A DNA stretch of 64,000 nucleotides from Gemmatimonadota bacterium (GTDB lineage: Bacteria > Gemmatimonadota > Gemmatimonadetes > Longimicrobiales > Gaopeijiaceae): positions 1 to 64,000 of the forward strand of contig JAQBXY010000005.1 in the NCBI GenBank assembly GCA_027623325.1, given 5' to 3'. Shown piece after piece: positions 54,364-63,862 of the stretch; positions within the stretch are counted from its first letter, which is position 1; the number at the start of each line of letters is the position of its first letter. The notes beneath the pieces are model-generated. The model did no database searches, was not told the DNA's origin, and worked only from the letters and a program-made list of their open reading frames with translations. The position numbers and the translations under genes were made by a program.

Positions 54364-56444
54364 GTTACTCACAGCTCGACCGTCCGGTTCAATTCCTGAA
54401 GGGTGTCGGGCCCAAGCGCGCCGATGCGTTTCGCAGCCTCGGAATCACCACCGCGCGCGACCTCCTCTATCACGTGCCGCGACGGTACGACGATGCGTCG
54501 ACGGTCGAGCCGATCGGTAACCTCGACGTCGGCATGGACGTGAGCGCGATGGGTCGCGTCCGAAGCAAGGGCGTGATTCCCACTCGACGCGGCCTCCGGA
54601 TCTTCCAGGCGGTCATCGAAGACGACTCGGGGATGATCACGGTCGCGTGGCCAGGTCAGCCTTGGCTCGATCGAAAGCTCCGCGAGGGCGACACGCTACT
54701 GGTGACGGGGAAGGTCCGGTTCTTCCACGGCCGCCAGCTGCAGCCGCGGGAGTTCACGATCGTCGCGAGAGGAGGCGAGTCTGTCGGGGGAGGAGGGAAG
54801 ATCTTCGTGACCTATCCCGCCAGCGAAGACCTCGCCCAATGGGTCCTGCGTGAGGTCTTCGACAAGAACCTCGACGAGATGCTCAAGTGGGCGAGCGACG
54901 ACGAGTACATGTCGCAGGAGGTGCTCACGAAGCAATCATTGCCACCGCTGGCGCAGGCGTTCGCCTGGATGCATCGGCCTGACTCGATCTACGATGCGGA
55001 AAGGGGGCGCCGTCGACTCGCGTTCGATGAACTCTTCTTCCTCCAACTCGTTCAGGCCCAGGCGCGACGTCGGGCGACGGAGCTTGAACCCGGGATCGTG
55101 CACGAACGGACGAACGAGTTGGTGCGCCCTCTCCACGAGGCGCTGCCCTTCGCTCTCACGGACGCCCAGGCGACCGCGTTGCGTGAGATCTACGCGGATA
55201 TGCAATCGGATCGTCGCATGAACCGCCTTCTGCAGGGGGATGTCGGCTCCGGCAAGACGGCTGTGGCCATCTTCGCCATGGTTCTCGCGGCTGAAGGGGG
55301 GCGTCAGGCAGCGCTGATGGCGCCTACGGAGATTCTCGCGGAGCAGCATGCCCGCACCCTCGGCTCTCTCCTCGGTCCGCTCGGCCTCGAAGTCGTGCTC
55401 CTGACCGGCAGCCTCTCTGCCGCCGACCGCCGCGCCGTTCTTGGTGCGATCGAAAGTGGACAGTCGCTCATCGTGGTCGGTACGCACGCGCTCATCCAGG
55501 AGGGGGTGACGTTCGCGAAACTGGGGCTCGTGGTCGTAGACGAGCAGCATCGCTTCGGGGTGAAGCAGCGGATGGCGCTCCTGGAACGAGCCGACATCCG
55601 ACCCGACGTCCTGGTCATGTCGGCCACACCGATTCCACGCTCGCTCGCGATGGCCCTCTACGGCGACCTCGACCTCAGCATCCTCGACGAGATGCCGCCG
55701 GGACGTACCCCGGTGAAGACGGTGCTCCGATCACCCGATCGACGAGATGCCGTCTACACCTTCGTACGTGCGCAGATCGAAGAGGGTCGTCAGGTATACG
55801 TGGTGTACCCGCTCGTCGCCGAATCCGAGAAGGTCGACCTGCTGTCCGCGACGGAGGAACACGCGCGGCTGGCTGCCGAAGTGTTCCCTGAAGCGAGAGT
55901 GGGTCTGCTCCACGGCCAGCTGCCCTCGGAGGAAAAGGACACGATGATGCGCGCGTTTCTCGCGGGCGACGTAGACGTCCTGGTCGCCACCACGGTCATC
56001 GAGGTCGGAATCGATGTGGCGAATGCGAGCGTCATGATCGTCGAGCACGCGGAGCGTTTCGGGCTCTCCCAACTCCATCAGCTGCGTGGCAGGGTCGGCC
56101 GAGGGGCGGCGGAGAGCCATTGCATTCTGATCGCGGAGCCGGGAGAGGACGCGCTTGAACGCTTGAAGGTGTTCACAGAATCGACCGACGGCTTCGAGAT
56201 CGCCCGGGCCGACCTGCGCATCCGAGGCCAAGGAGACCTGTTCGGAAGCCAACAACATGGCAAGGACCCAGTACTCCGCTTTGCAGATCTGATGGCCGAC
56301 GAAGATCTCCTGGTGGACGCTCAACGTGAGGCCCGGCTTATGATCTCAGCCGACCCCGATCTCGAGCGTCCCGAACATCAGCAGGTTCGTGATCATCTCG
56401 TGGCCCGTTACCACCACAGGTTGGCGATGTACGGCGTGGGATAG
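54360..56444 (+). CDS. recG: ATP-dependent DNA helicase RecG
   Basis: 694 residues. N-terminal wedge domain (PVQFLKGVGPKRADAFRSLGI, LLYHVPRRYDD), Walker A QGDVGSGKTAVAIFAM, APTEILAEQH, DEQHRFGVKQR (DEQH box), MSATPIPRSLAMALYGDLDLS, VYPLVAESE and ATTVIEVGIDVANASVMIVEHAERFGLSQLHQLRGRVGRG. Rescues stalled forks. GTG 54360. Confidence 0.97.
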   Translation: MSYSQLDRPVQFLKGVGPKRADAFRSLGITTARDLLYHVPRRYDDASTVEPIGNLDVGMDVSAMGRVRSKGVIPTRRGLRIFQAVIEDDSGMITVAWPGQPWLDRKLREGDTLLVTGKVRFFHGRQLQPREFTIVARGGESVGGGGKIFVTYPASEDLAQWVLREVFDKNLDEMLKWASDDEYMSQEVLTKQSLPPLAQAFAWMHRPDSIYDAERGRRRLAFDELFFLQLVQAQARRRATELEPGIVHERTNELVRPLHEALPFALTDAQATALREIYADMQSDRRMNRLLQGDVGSGKTAVAIFAMVLAAEGGRQAALMAPTEILAEQHARTLGSLLGPLGLEVVLLTGSLSAADRRAVLGAIESGQSLIVVGTHALIQEGVTFAKLGLVVVDEQHRFGVKQRMALLERADIRPDVLVMSATPIPRSLAMALYGDLDLSILDEMPPGRTPVKTVLRSPDRRDAVYTFVRAQIEEGRQVYVVYPLVAESEKVDLLSATEEHARLAAEVFPEARVGLLHGQLPSEEKDTMMRAFLAGDVDVLVATTVIEVGIDVANASVMIVEHAERFGLSQLHQLRGRVGRGAAESHCILIAEPGEDALERLKVFTESTDGFEIARADLRIRGQGDLFGSQQHGKDPVLRFADLMADEDLLVDAQREARLMISADPDLERPEHQQVRDHLVARYHHRLAMYGVG

Positions 56445-56528
56445 CTTCCCCTGGGCAGGCGTTCTTGGCATTCTCTTGCCGGATTCATGACTCCATACGG
56501 CCACTCTTCGATGGCCGATACGAGAGCG

Positions 56529-57818
56529 ATGATGGTCGAAATCAAGGAACTCGGCGAACACGTCGGCGAGAGCGTAACGGTGCGTGGCTGGGTCGAGGCG
56601 ACGCGCGGTCACGGGAAGGTCTCCTTCACTGTCGTTCGCGACGGGACGGGCATTCTGCAGGGTGTGCTCGTAAAGAGTGAGACCGACGACGCGACGTGGG
56701 ACGCTCAGCAGAGCCTTACGCAGGAGTCGCTCGTAGCGGTGACGGGCGAAGTCCGGGAGGATGCGCGGGCCCCGGGGGGGTACGAACTCGGTATCTCCGC
56801 GATCGAGGTGCTGTCGATGGCCGACGAATACCCGATCCAGCCGAAGGACCATGGGGTCGACTTCCTTCTCGACCACCGGCATCTGTGGCTGCGTTCATCG
56901 CTCCAGCGGGCGGGGCTCCGGATTCGGTCCGAAGTCCAGCAGGCGATCCACGATTTCTTCTATACGCGTGACTTCGTGAGGATCGATACGCCGATCCTGA
57001 CCGGGGCCATCGGAGAACACGCCGGCACCCTCTTTCAGACGGACTATTTCGGGGAGCCTGCGTACTTGGCGCAGACCGGCCAGCTCTACGTGGAAGCGGC
57101 GTGCCCCGCGTTTCGGCGCGTGTATTGCTTCGGCCCGACCTTCCGGGCCGAGAAGTCGAAGACCCGGCGGCACCTGACCGAGTTCTGGATGTGCGAACCG
57201 GAGGTGGCCTTCGCCGACTCCAACGACAACATGCGACTCCAAGAGGAGTTCGTTTCGTATCTCGTCGAGCGAGCCCTGGAGCGCTGTCAGGAAGATCTGA
57301 AGGTGCTCGAGCGCGACACGAGTAAGCTCGAAATGGTGCGGCCACCCTTTCCGCGCATGAGCTACACCGCGGCCGTCGACTTCCTGAAGGGGAAGGGCGC
57401 CGATGTAGAGTGGGGTCGTGATCTGGGTGCGGCCGACGAGAACATGCTCATGGAGGAGCACGATATCCCCCTCTTCGTGCACGACTATCCCAAGCAGGCG
57501 AAGGCCTTCTACATGAAAGAGAACCCCGCCGATCCGCGCACGGTGTTGTGCGACGATCTGCTGGCCCCTGAGGGGTATGGCGAGATCATCGGCGGGAGTC
57601 AGCGCGAGGACGATCTCGTGCGTCTCGGCGAACGAATCCGCGAGCAAGAGCTCCCGGAGGCGGCGTATGCGTGGTACATGGATCTGAGGCGCTACGGGAC
57701 CTTCCCTCACTCGGGCTTTGGGCTCGGTCTAGAGCGGACGGTCGCGTGGATCACAGGACGCCATCACATCCGAGAAATGATCCCGTTCCCGCGCCTCATG
57801 AATCGACTCTACCCGTAG
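56529..57818 (+). CDS. asnS: Asparaginyl-tRNA synthetase, archaeal-like type
   Basis: 429 residues from ATG 56529 (ATG 56532 follows directly; 56487 and 56511 lack SDs). OB-fold (VTVRGWVEATRGHGKVSFTVVRDGTG), class II motif 2 FGPTFRAEKSKTRRHLTEFWMCEPE and motif 3 GFGLGLERTVAWITGRHHIREMIPFPRLMNRLYP. Motif 3 and the short length are closer to archaeal-type AsnRS than to E. coli AsnS. Aminoacylates tRNA-Asn, so Gln/Asn amidotransferase may not be needed for Asn. Confidence 0.9.
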   Translation: MMVEIKELGEHVGESVTVRGWVEATRGHGKVSFTVVRDGTGILQGVLVKSETDDATWDAQQSLTQESLVAVTGEVREDARAPGGYELGISAIEVLSMADEYPIQPKDHGVDFLLDHRHLWLRSSLQRAGLRIRSEVQQAIHDFFYTRDFVRIDTPILTGAIGEHAGTLFQTDYFGEPAYLAQTGQLYVEAACPAFRRVYCFGPTFRAEKSKTRRHLTEFWMCEPEVAFADSNDNMRLQEEFVSYLVERALERCQEDLKVLERDTSKLEMVRPPFPRMSYTAAVDFLKGKGADVEWGRDLGAADENMLMEEHDIPLFVHDYPKQAKAFYMKENPADPRTVLCDDLLAPEGYGEIIGGSQREDDLVRLGERIREQELPEAAYAWYMDLRRYGTFPHSGFGLGLERTVAWITGRHHIREMIPFPRLMNRLYP

Positions 57819-57831
57819 GGAAGCTCCCGTC

Positions 57832-58908
57832 ATGCCCCGCGCCGTACTGGACATGATGGACAGGCGCCCCATCTGGGCTATGCCCGAGTGGGTGCCTTTT
57901 GCCATCCGGGACGCGTTGCCGTCCGGTTGGGAGCTGATCGTCATCGACGAGCATACGGACGGATCGGGGGATGGTGCCGCCCGAGTGTCCCCGAGGGTGC
58001 TTGACGCGGTGTCCGAGGCCGAGGTGTACTTCGGCTACGGCGTTCCTGCCGAGTTGCTTGATTCGGGCCCGCGGTTGCGCTGGGTGCACTCCGGGGCCGC
58101 GGGCGTCGGTGGCTCACTCACGCCGACGATGCTCGAGAGTCCGGTCATTTTCACGAATTCGGCCGGGATCCACGCACCTCCCATGGCCGAGACCGTTCTG
58201 GGCATGCTGCTCCATTTCTGCCGCGGCCTCGATCTGGCGGTGCAGGGGCAGAGCAGGGGTGAATGGTCGTCAGCGGAGTACTACGTGGCCGGTGCTCCGC
58301 TCAGTGAACTGTCGGAGTCGACTGTTGGAATCGTGGGGTTCGGTGGCATCGGGCGCGAGATCGCTCGGCGGGTGGCGAGTCTCGGGGCTCGCGTCATCGC
58401 GGTGAGGCGCGGTGCGCCGGCCGAGGCGGATGCGGAACTGACCTCCGTCCTCGGAGGCGAGAAGTTGGGCGCACGCATCGAAATCCTGACGGGGGATGCC
58501 GGGCTGGATCGCGTCTATCGGGAGTCAGACGCCTTGATCGTGGCCGCTCCCGACACGCCCGAAACACGTGGGATGATCGATGGGAAGGCGCTTGGGCGAA
58601 TGAAGCCGGGTGCCGTCCTCATCAACGTGGCTCGCGGTCGACTGGTCGATGAGGCCGCCTTGATCGAAGCGCTCTCCGAGGGTCGACTCCGAGGCGCGGG
58701 CCTCGACGTCTTCAGCCACGAACCGCTTCCGGCGGGACATCCGCTGTGGACGCTGCCGAATGTCATGCTCACGCCCCACGTTTCCGCCGTGACTCGGAGG
58801 TTTTGGGGGCGCGAGACTTCGCTGATCCTCCGGAACCTCACGCGTCACCTCTCCGCTGCCCCGCTGGTCGAGTGGGAGAACGTCGTCGACAAGCGGGCCG
58901 GATACTGA
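57832..58908 (+). CDS. D-2-hydroxyacid dehydrogenase family protein
   Basis: 358 residues. Rossmann GIVGFGGIGREIARRVASLG, catalytic Arg in NVARGRLVDEAALIEAL, then Glu (FSHEPLPAGHPLW) and His (LTPHVSAVT). N-terminal half has the substrate-side domain (YFGYGVPAELLDSGPRLRWVHSGAAGV). NAD(P)H-dependent reduction of a 2-oxoacid; substrate unknown. ATG 57832, 13 nt after asnS. Confidence 0.9.
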   Translation: MPRAVLDMMDRRPIWAMPEWVPFAIRDALPSGWELIVIDEHTDGSGDGAARVSPRVLDAVSEAEVYFGYGVPAELLDSGPRLRWVHSGAAGVGGSLTPTMLESPVIFTNSAGIHAPPMAETVLGMLLHFCRGLDLAVQGQSRGEWSSAEYYVAGAPLSELSESTVGIVGFGGIGREIARRVASLGARVIAVRRGAPAEADAELTSVLGGEKLGARIEILTGDAGLDRVYRESDALIVAAPDTPETRGMIDGKALGRMKPGAVLINVARGRLVDEAALIEALSEGRLRGAGLDVFSHEPLPAGHPLWTLPNVMLTPHVSAVTRRFWGRETSLILRNLTRHLSAAPLVEWENVVDKRAGY

Positions 58909-58923
58909 GCTTCACGGGGCCCG

Positions 58924-59715
58924 TCAGCCCTCCCTCTTCACCTCGTTCCACAGCTCGTCCAACACGGTGAGGCCCGCGGTCGCGACGTCGATGTCCCGTT
59001 CGCCCGCGAGTCGCTCCACGCCCGCGAAACGAAGCTGGAACTTCCGATTCGCCCGTGCGAGAGCGGTGGTGGGGTGGGTTCCCGCGAGTCGGGCGAGATT
59101 CACCGCCGCGAACAACAAATCGCCTATCTCCTCGGCGATCTCGTCTTCTGCGGATGACTCGATCGCCTGAACCACTTCGTCGACCTCTTCCGAGACCTTG
59201 GCGAGGGCCCCGCGGTAGTCTTCCCAGTCGAAGCCGACCGCGGCTACCCGCTGCTGAATACGGTAGGCCTTGGTGAGCGGGTCGAGCCCGGAGGCGAGGC
59301 CGCTAAGGACCGGTTGACCCGACTGGCGCTCACTGCTCTTCATGACCTCCCAGTCCTGTCGTTCGCCGCCACCGAACAGATGGGGATGCCGCGCGATCAT
59401 CTTCGCCTCGAGTCGCCCGTACACGGAGTCGGCGTCGAGCGTCTTTGCTTCCTCCGCTACGACGATCTGAAAAGCCAGATTGAGCAGAAGGTCTCCCAAC
59501 TCCCCTTCGAGTTCGACCGGACTTCCCTCGCGAATCGCATCCACGACTTCGTGGGTCTCTTCCAATAGGTGTGGAATCAGCGACTCAGCGGTTTGGCCGC
59601 GATCCCACGGGCACTCTGCCCTCAGAAAGCGAACCAGGCTCAGGGCGCGGTCGAGTGAACCCGGGCCGGGAAAGCGGTGTCGCTCGGCCGCGTGCGTTGC
59701 CGTCGAATCGCTCAT
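58924..59715 (-). CDS. mazG: Nucleoside triphosphate pyrophosphohydrolase MazG
   Basis: 263 residues with two MazG domains. First: RFLRAECPWDRGQTAESLIPHLLEETHEVVDAI, ELGDLLLNLAFQ. Second: FDWEDYRGALAKVSEEVDEVV, EEIGDLLFAAVNLARL. Removes damaged NTPs. ATG 59715, divergent from alr; converges on the dehydrogenase with 15 nt between. Confidence 0.95.
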   Translation of the reverse strand: MSDSTATHAAERHRFPGPGSLDRALSLVRFLRAECPWDRGQTAESLIPHLLEETHEVVDAIREGSPVELEGELGDLLLNLAFQIVVAEEAKTLDADSVYGRLEAKMIARHPHLFGGGERQDWEVMKSSERQSGQPVLSGLASGLDPLTKAYRIQQRVAAVGFDWEDYRGALAKVSEEVDEVVQAIESSAEDEIAEEIGDLLFAAVNLARLAGTHPTTALARANRKFQLRFAGVERLAGERDIDVATAGLTVLDELWNEVKREG

Positions 59716-59783
59716 GAGTCCGCTGCGTTCCTTGAGGTTCGGGGGTCGTGTCGGGGCACACTTCTTGGCATCTTTGTCGGCCT

Positions 59784-60893
59784 ATGTCAACGAATCTGGA
59801 GGCTCGCGCCTGGGTTAAGGTGCGTGCCGACGAACTCCGCCGAAACTACACACGAGTCACGGAAGCCGTCGGCGCCGGGGTTCGTGTTTTGCCGATGGTG
59901 AAGGCTAACGCCTATGGCCTCGGCGTCGTCGAAGTCGTGAAGTGTCTGGAGGCTCTCGATCCCTGGGGATTTGGCGTGGCCACCGTCCAGGAAGGGGTCG
60001 AAATCCGACGAATGGGCGTCCAACGCCCGATCGTGGTGTGCAGTCCGGTTCCGCCCGGCGAAATCGGGCCAGCCGTTGAGAGCGGGCTCGAGCTGTTCGT
60101 CTCCAGCCTTGGCACGCTGAAACGTATCGAAGACGAGGCGCGGGCTCATTCCTGTGTTGCGGCCGTTCACCTCGACGTGGACACCGGCATCGGGCGCAGC
60201 GGCTTCGACTGGCGGACGGCCGGTGAGTGGGTGCCGAGGATCTCGGAGCCCCGCGAGCACGTCCGCTGGGTCGGGTACTCCACGCACCTTCACTCGGCCG
60301 ACGAGGACGAGGCGTCGATCAGCGAGCAGTGGGGGCGCCTGGGTACGGCTCTGGCTGACCTGCAGGGGCGCGGAGAACTGCTGGTTCATGTATTGAACAG
60401 CGCCGGCATTTTCAGAGCGCCACCGTTCACTACGGCACTTGTTCGGCCTGGCATCTTCCTGTACGGGGGTGAGGTTGGCGCCTCGAATCCGAGCCCTGAC
60501 CCGGTGGTGTCCGTGCACGCTCGGGTCGTCCATCTTCGTGAAGTTGAGGCCGGGACGACGGCTGGCTACGGTGCGACGTACCGGGCCGCCCGCTCGGAGC
60601 GGTGGGCCACGCTTTCCATCGGATACGGGGACGGGCTGCCCCGATCGCTTGGAAACCGTGGCAGCGTACTCCTGCATGGGGCCTTCGCTCCGATCATCGG
60701 ACGGATCTCCATGGACGTCACGGTGGTAAACATCACCGACCTTCCCGAGGTCTCACTCGGCGACGTGGCGACCGTACTCGGGTCGGATGGGGACGGGGCG
60801 ATCACGATTGACGCATTGGCGGGGCTCGCGGGAACGATCAGCTACGAGGTTTTGACCGGCTTGGCGGCTCGACTCCCGCGGGTTTGGGTGTGA
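59784..60893 (+). CDS. alr: Alanine racemase
   Basis: 369 residues, PLP fold III. K40 in PMVKANAYGLG binds PLP; HLDVDTGIGRSGFDW, HLHSADEDEASISEQ, VRPGIFLYGG and the catalytic Tyr region TTAGYGATYRA, RISMDVTVVNIT. Gives D-Ala for the wall; with no ddl in the window the next step is elsewhere. ATG 59784 chosen over earlier in-frame starts by homology. Confidence 0.94.
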   Translation: MSTNLEARAWVKVRADELRRNYTRVTEAVGAGVRVLPMVKANAYGLGVVEVVKCLEALDPWGFGVATVQEGVEIRRMGVQRPIVVCSPVPPGEIGPAVESGLELFVSSLGTLKRIEDEARAHSCVAAVHLDVDTGIGRSGFDWRTAGEWVPRISEPREHVRWVGYSTHLHSADEDEASISEQWGRLGTALADLQGRGELLVHVLNSAGIFRAPPFTTALVRPGIFLYGGEVGASNPSPDPVVSVHARVVHLREVEAGTTAGYGATYRAARSERWATLSIGYGDGLPRSLGNRGSVLLHGAFAPIIGRISMDVTVVNITDLPEVSLGDVATVLGSDGDGAITIDALAGLAGTISYEVLTGLAARLPRVWV

Positions 60894-60897
60894 GTCG

Positions 60898-61335
60898 ATG
60901 AGTCGTTCCGACATGGCCCAGATGGATGAGGACCTCGTGGCAGCGGCCCGCGAGGTCATGGTGCGGTCCTATTCTCCGTATTCGGGGTATCGGGTCGGCG
61001 CAGCACTTCTCACGGCGGATGGTACGGTTGTGAGCGGGTGCAACGTCGAGAGCGTCTCGTACGGTCTCAGCATGTGTGCAGAGAGGGTGGCGGTCGGACG
61101 CGCGATCGCTGGAGGGTATAGAGAATTCCGCGCCATCGCCGTTGTGACCGATGGATCGGAGGACGTAACGCCGTGCGGTGCGTGCCGGCAGGTCTTGGCT
61201 GAGTTCGCACCGAATCTGAGAGTGGTCTTGGAGGGAGCGGGTGAACGCCGGGTGCGCTCGCTCGAGTCCCTCCTGCCGGAGCCGTTCGAGGCCCCGCCGA
61301 ACTGGCGGGCACAAAGGGATGAAACGGGTACTTGA
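60898..61335 (+). CDS. cdd: Cytidine deaminase
   Basis: 145 residues, tetrameric-type size. Zinc site C60/E62 (MCAERVAVGRA) and C93/C96 (TPCGACRQVLAEF); YSPYSGYRVGAALLTADG and CNVESVSYGLS precede. Converts cytidine to uridine. ATG 60898 lies 4 nt after alr; the TGA overlaps the next TTG. Confidence 0.94.
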   Translation: MSRSDMAQMDEDLVAAAREVMVRSYSPYSGYRVGAALLTADGTVVSGCNVESVSYGLSMCAERVAVGRAIAGGYREFRAIAVVTDGSEDVTPCGACRQVLAEFAPNLRVVLEGAGERRVRSLESLLPEPFEAPPNWRAQRDETGT

Positions 61336-62663
61336 GACTTTTTCCAGCATTGAGTCGGCGGCATGCGTCGATCATCGCCGTGGGGCTTACGTCCGCGCTC
61401 GTCGTAGCGTGTGAGGAGCGTCTACCTACGGCGATCGAAGAGGGCGGTCTTCCAGGCGAGCCGGTCACTGTCGAGGTGAGGGTGCCGTGGAGTGACTTTG
61501 CTTCCGCGCTCCAGGTCTTCGGTGGTTACGGTTCACCCGAGGATCTCCGGCGGGGTGTTGTAGCCAACGCGTTCGCGGGCACACTCGACGCTCGGACCCT
61601 CGTTCGATTCGCCGCCTACCCGGAACAGGTGACGGCGCGTGACTCGACCGGTACCGCACGGCCCGACTCGAACATCTCGTTCGTCGGGGGGCGTCTGGTC
61701 GCGTATTTTGACACGATCGCCAGCACGAACACGGCGCCCGTGACCCTCGCGCTCGGGGCGACGCAGTCTGAGTGGAACTCGACGACGGTGTCGTGGGACT
61801 TTTCGGTCGACACGATCAACGATCGACGTCCCTGGCCTGAAGCGGGTGCGGGGCCGGTGACGGACCTGGGCACCGCCGTTTGGGATCCCGCAGCCGGAGA
61901 CTCGTTGATCTTCCCGCTCGATTCCACAGCGATCGCTGCCTGGGCGGACTCCACCGACCTCAGTGTCGGAGCCCGCCTCGCGTTGATGGACCCAGGGGCG
62001 CGCCTGGAGTTGCGAAATCTGGCGCTCCGTCTCGATGTCCGGCCGAGTATCGACCCGGACACTCTGATCGAATGGACGGTCGGGACGCGTAATGTGACGT
62101 TCGTGTACAGTCCGAATCCGTTGCCGCCACCCGATGGCATCCGGATCGGCGGTGCACCCGCTTGGCGAACCATCCTCGACCTTGTGATCCCCGCCCAGCT
62201 GACCGGACCGGCCGAGTTTTGTGCGGTTGTGTCGTGTCCCCACGCGCTCCAGCCGGGACAGATCAGCTACGCGGCGCTCGTCCTCACAAGTCGAGCGGCG
62301 GATCCCGCGTTTCAGCCCAGTGACTCTGTTCGTCTCGATGTGCGCCCGGTCTTCGATCGCAGTGCCATGCCGAAGTCACCTATGGGGGGCTCGCTCGTTT
62401 CCGAGATCCTCGGTCGAAGCGTGCCCGCCGAGGCGTTCGGCAGCAGCCCTGGGGCCCTGATCGAAGTCCCTTTCACGCAGTTCGCTCGCGATCTGTTGAG
62501 AGGAGAAGACGGAGCCGGGAATAGGGCCACCAATACGCTCGCATTGCTCTCGGTCTTCGAGCCGTTCTCCATCTCTTTTGCTTCGTTCGATGGACCTGGC
62601 ACGGCAGGCGAGCCCTTCCTGCGACTCGTGCTGACCATCGGACCGGCGGTGCAGCTGCCATGA
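61332..62663 (+). CDS. Lipoprotein, unknown
   Basis: 443 residues from TTG 61332, which overlaps the cdd stop (TTGA). Lipobox AC in ALVVAC (Cys27). Beta-rich domain with T/D/S turns and LRNLALRLDVRPSIDPDTL, ENKVP-free; a motif resembling DNRF-type carbohydrate-binding pieces is not clear. ATGA overlap with the barrel gene suggests one surface module. Family not recognised. Confidence 0.7.
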   Translation: MRLFPALSRRHASIIAVGLTSALVVACEERLPTAIEEGGLPGEPVTVEVRVPWSDFASALQVFGGYGSPEDLRRGVVANAFAGTLDARTLVRFAAYPEQVTARDSTGTARPDSNISFVGGRLVAYFDTIASTNTAPVTLALGATQSEWNSTTVSWDFSVDTINDRRPWPEAGAGPVTDLGTAVWDPAAGDSLIFPLDSTAIAAWADSTDLSVGARLALMDPGARLELRNLALRLDVRPSIDPDTLIEWTVGTRNVTFVYSPNPLPPPDGIRIGGAPAWRTILDLVIPAQLTGPAEFCAVVSCPHALQPGQISYAALVLTSRAADPAFQPSDSVRLDVRPVFDRSAMPKSPMGGSLVSEILGRSVPAEAFGSSPGALIEVPFTQFARDLLRGEDGAGNRATNTLALLSVFEPFSISFASFDGPGTAGEPFLRLVLTIGPAVQLP

Positions 62664-63823
62664 CGAACCGCACTCTCCTGCTCGCGCTCGTCCTGGCCTG
62701 TTCCGCCCGACCCGTCGCGTCTCAGTCGTTGTTCAACGCCGCAGGACTCGGTGTACCGATCGAGGCGCTGGACGGGAAGGCCCGCGCCCTCGGCAGCTTC
62801 GGCATCGGTCTCCGGGGCGCTGCGTTCATGCCCGCCGACCCGGCTGCCATCGGGCGGCTCTCGATCGCAACCGGCGTGATCGCAGGTCAACCGAGTTGGG
62901 TGGATTACTCTTCTCCCGCAGGGACCGGTGAATCCCAAGGGAACCGGTTTCCTCTGCTCGGGATCGCGTATCCCCTTCTTTCGGGAATGATGTCGTTCCA
63001 GCTGGGTTCGTTCCTCGATCAGCACTTTCAGGCTGAGAGTGAAGGCTCGGTCGATCTCGGGAACGGACCGCTCGATACGACGGACCTGTTCGATCAGGAC
63101 GGGTCGGTGTCGAACCTGAACATCGGCTACGCGCGTATGGTGCGCCCAGATCTTGCCGTTGGTCTGACCGTGGGTAGGTATGCTGGATCCGTCGTGCGGG
63201 AACTCACGCGCAGTTTCGGGACGGACACCTCCAGCGGCGTCGAGGACTACGTCGAGAGGGGAACGTGGGCCTATAAGGGATATTCGGTCACCGCAGGGGT
63301 CTCTGCCGACCTCACTCCGGCTGTGCGGGTCGCGGGCAGCGTGCAGTTGCCGACCGGGCTCGATGCGATCGCGTCGGAGGAGACCGGCGGTACCGATGGC
63401 AACTTCGACCTCCCGATACAGTTTCGAGTCGGCGCCAGCGCCGTGTTGGCACCGGGCCTGCTGGTTACGGGGAGCGCCTACCTCGCGGATTGGTCTTCGA
63501 CCGAGGCCGACCTCAACGGCGGCGGGGATGCCGGCTCTACGAACGGCGTTGGCGTAGGCGTCGAACTTTCCCGGGCGCGACTCCTCGGCAAGGACGCGCC
63601 CCTGCGATTCGGGTTTCGCCGGACCGGTCTCCCGTTTGCGTTCGACGGTACCGGGGCAACGGAGCGGACATTCTCCGGAGGATTCGGCCTCGTGCTGAAC
63701 ACTACCGGAGGCGTCGTTCTGGCAGGCTCGGACTTCGCCATCGAGCGCGGGCGTCGCTCGGGCGGCGGGATCACGGAAAACTTCTGGCGCGCGACGGTCT
63801 CGCTCATCGTTTCGGGCTTCTAG
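62660..63823 (+). CDS. Outer-membrane beta-barrel protein, PorV/UPF0164-like
   Basis: 387 residues. Signal peptide (LLLALVLACSARPVASQ), then ARALGSFGIGLRGAAFMPADPAAIGRL (a PorV/FadL-like start) and amphipathic strand pairs; the chain ends VSLIVSGF with terminal Phe, as barrel proteins do for BAM. Couples to the lipoprotein upstream. Cargo unknown. Confidence 0.75.
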   Translation: MTNRTLLLALVLACSARPVASQSLFNAAGLGVPIEALDGKARALGSFGIGLRGAAFMPADPAAIGRLSIATGVIAGQPSWVDYSSPAGTGESQGNRFPLLGIAYPLLSGMMSFQLGSFLDQHFQAESEGSVDLGNGPLDTTDLFDQDGSVSNLNIGYARMVRPDLAVGLTVGRYAGSVVRELTRSFGTDTSSGVEDYVERGTWAYKGYSVTAGVSADLTPAVRVAGSVQLPTGLDAIASEETGGTDGNFDLPIQFRVGASAVLAPGLLVTGSAYLADWSSTEADLNGGGDAGSTNGVGVGVELSRARLLGKDAPLRFGFRRTGLPFAFDGTGATERTFSGGFGLVLNTTGGVVLAGSDFAIERGRRSGGGITENFWRATVSLIVSGF

Positions 63824-63862
63824 TCCGGGCAGGCCGGGGTCGGACCCGGGAGGTGGAGTCGG

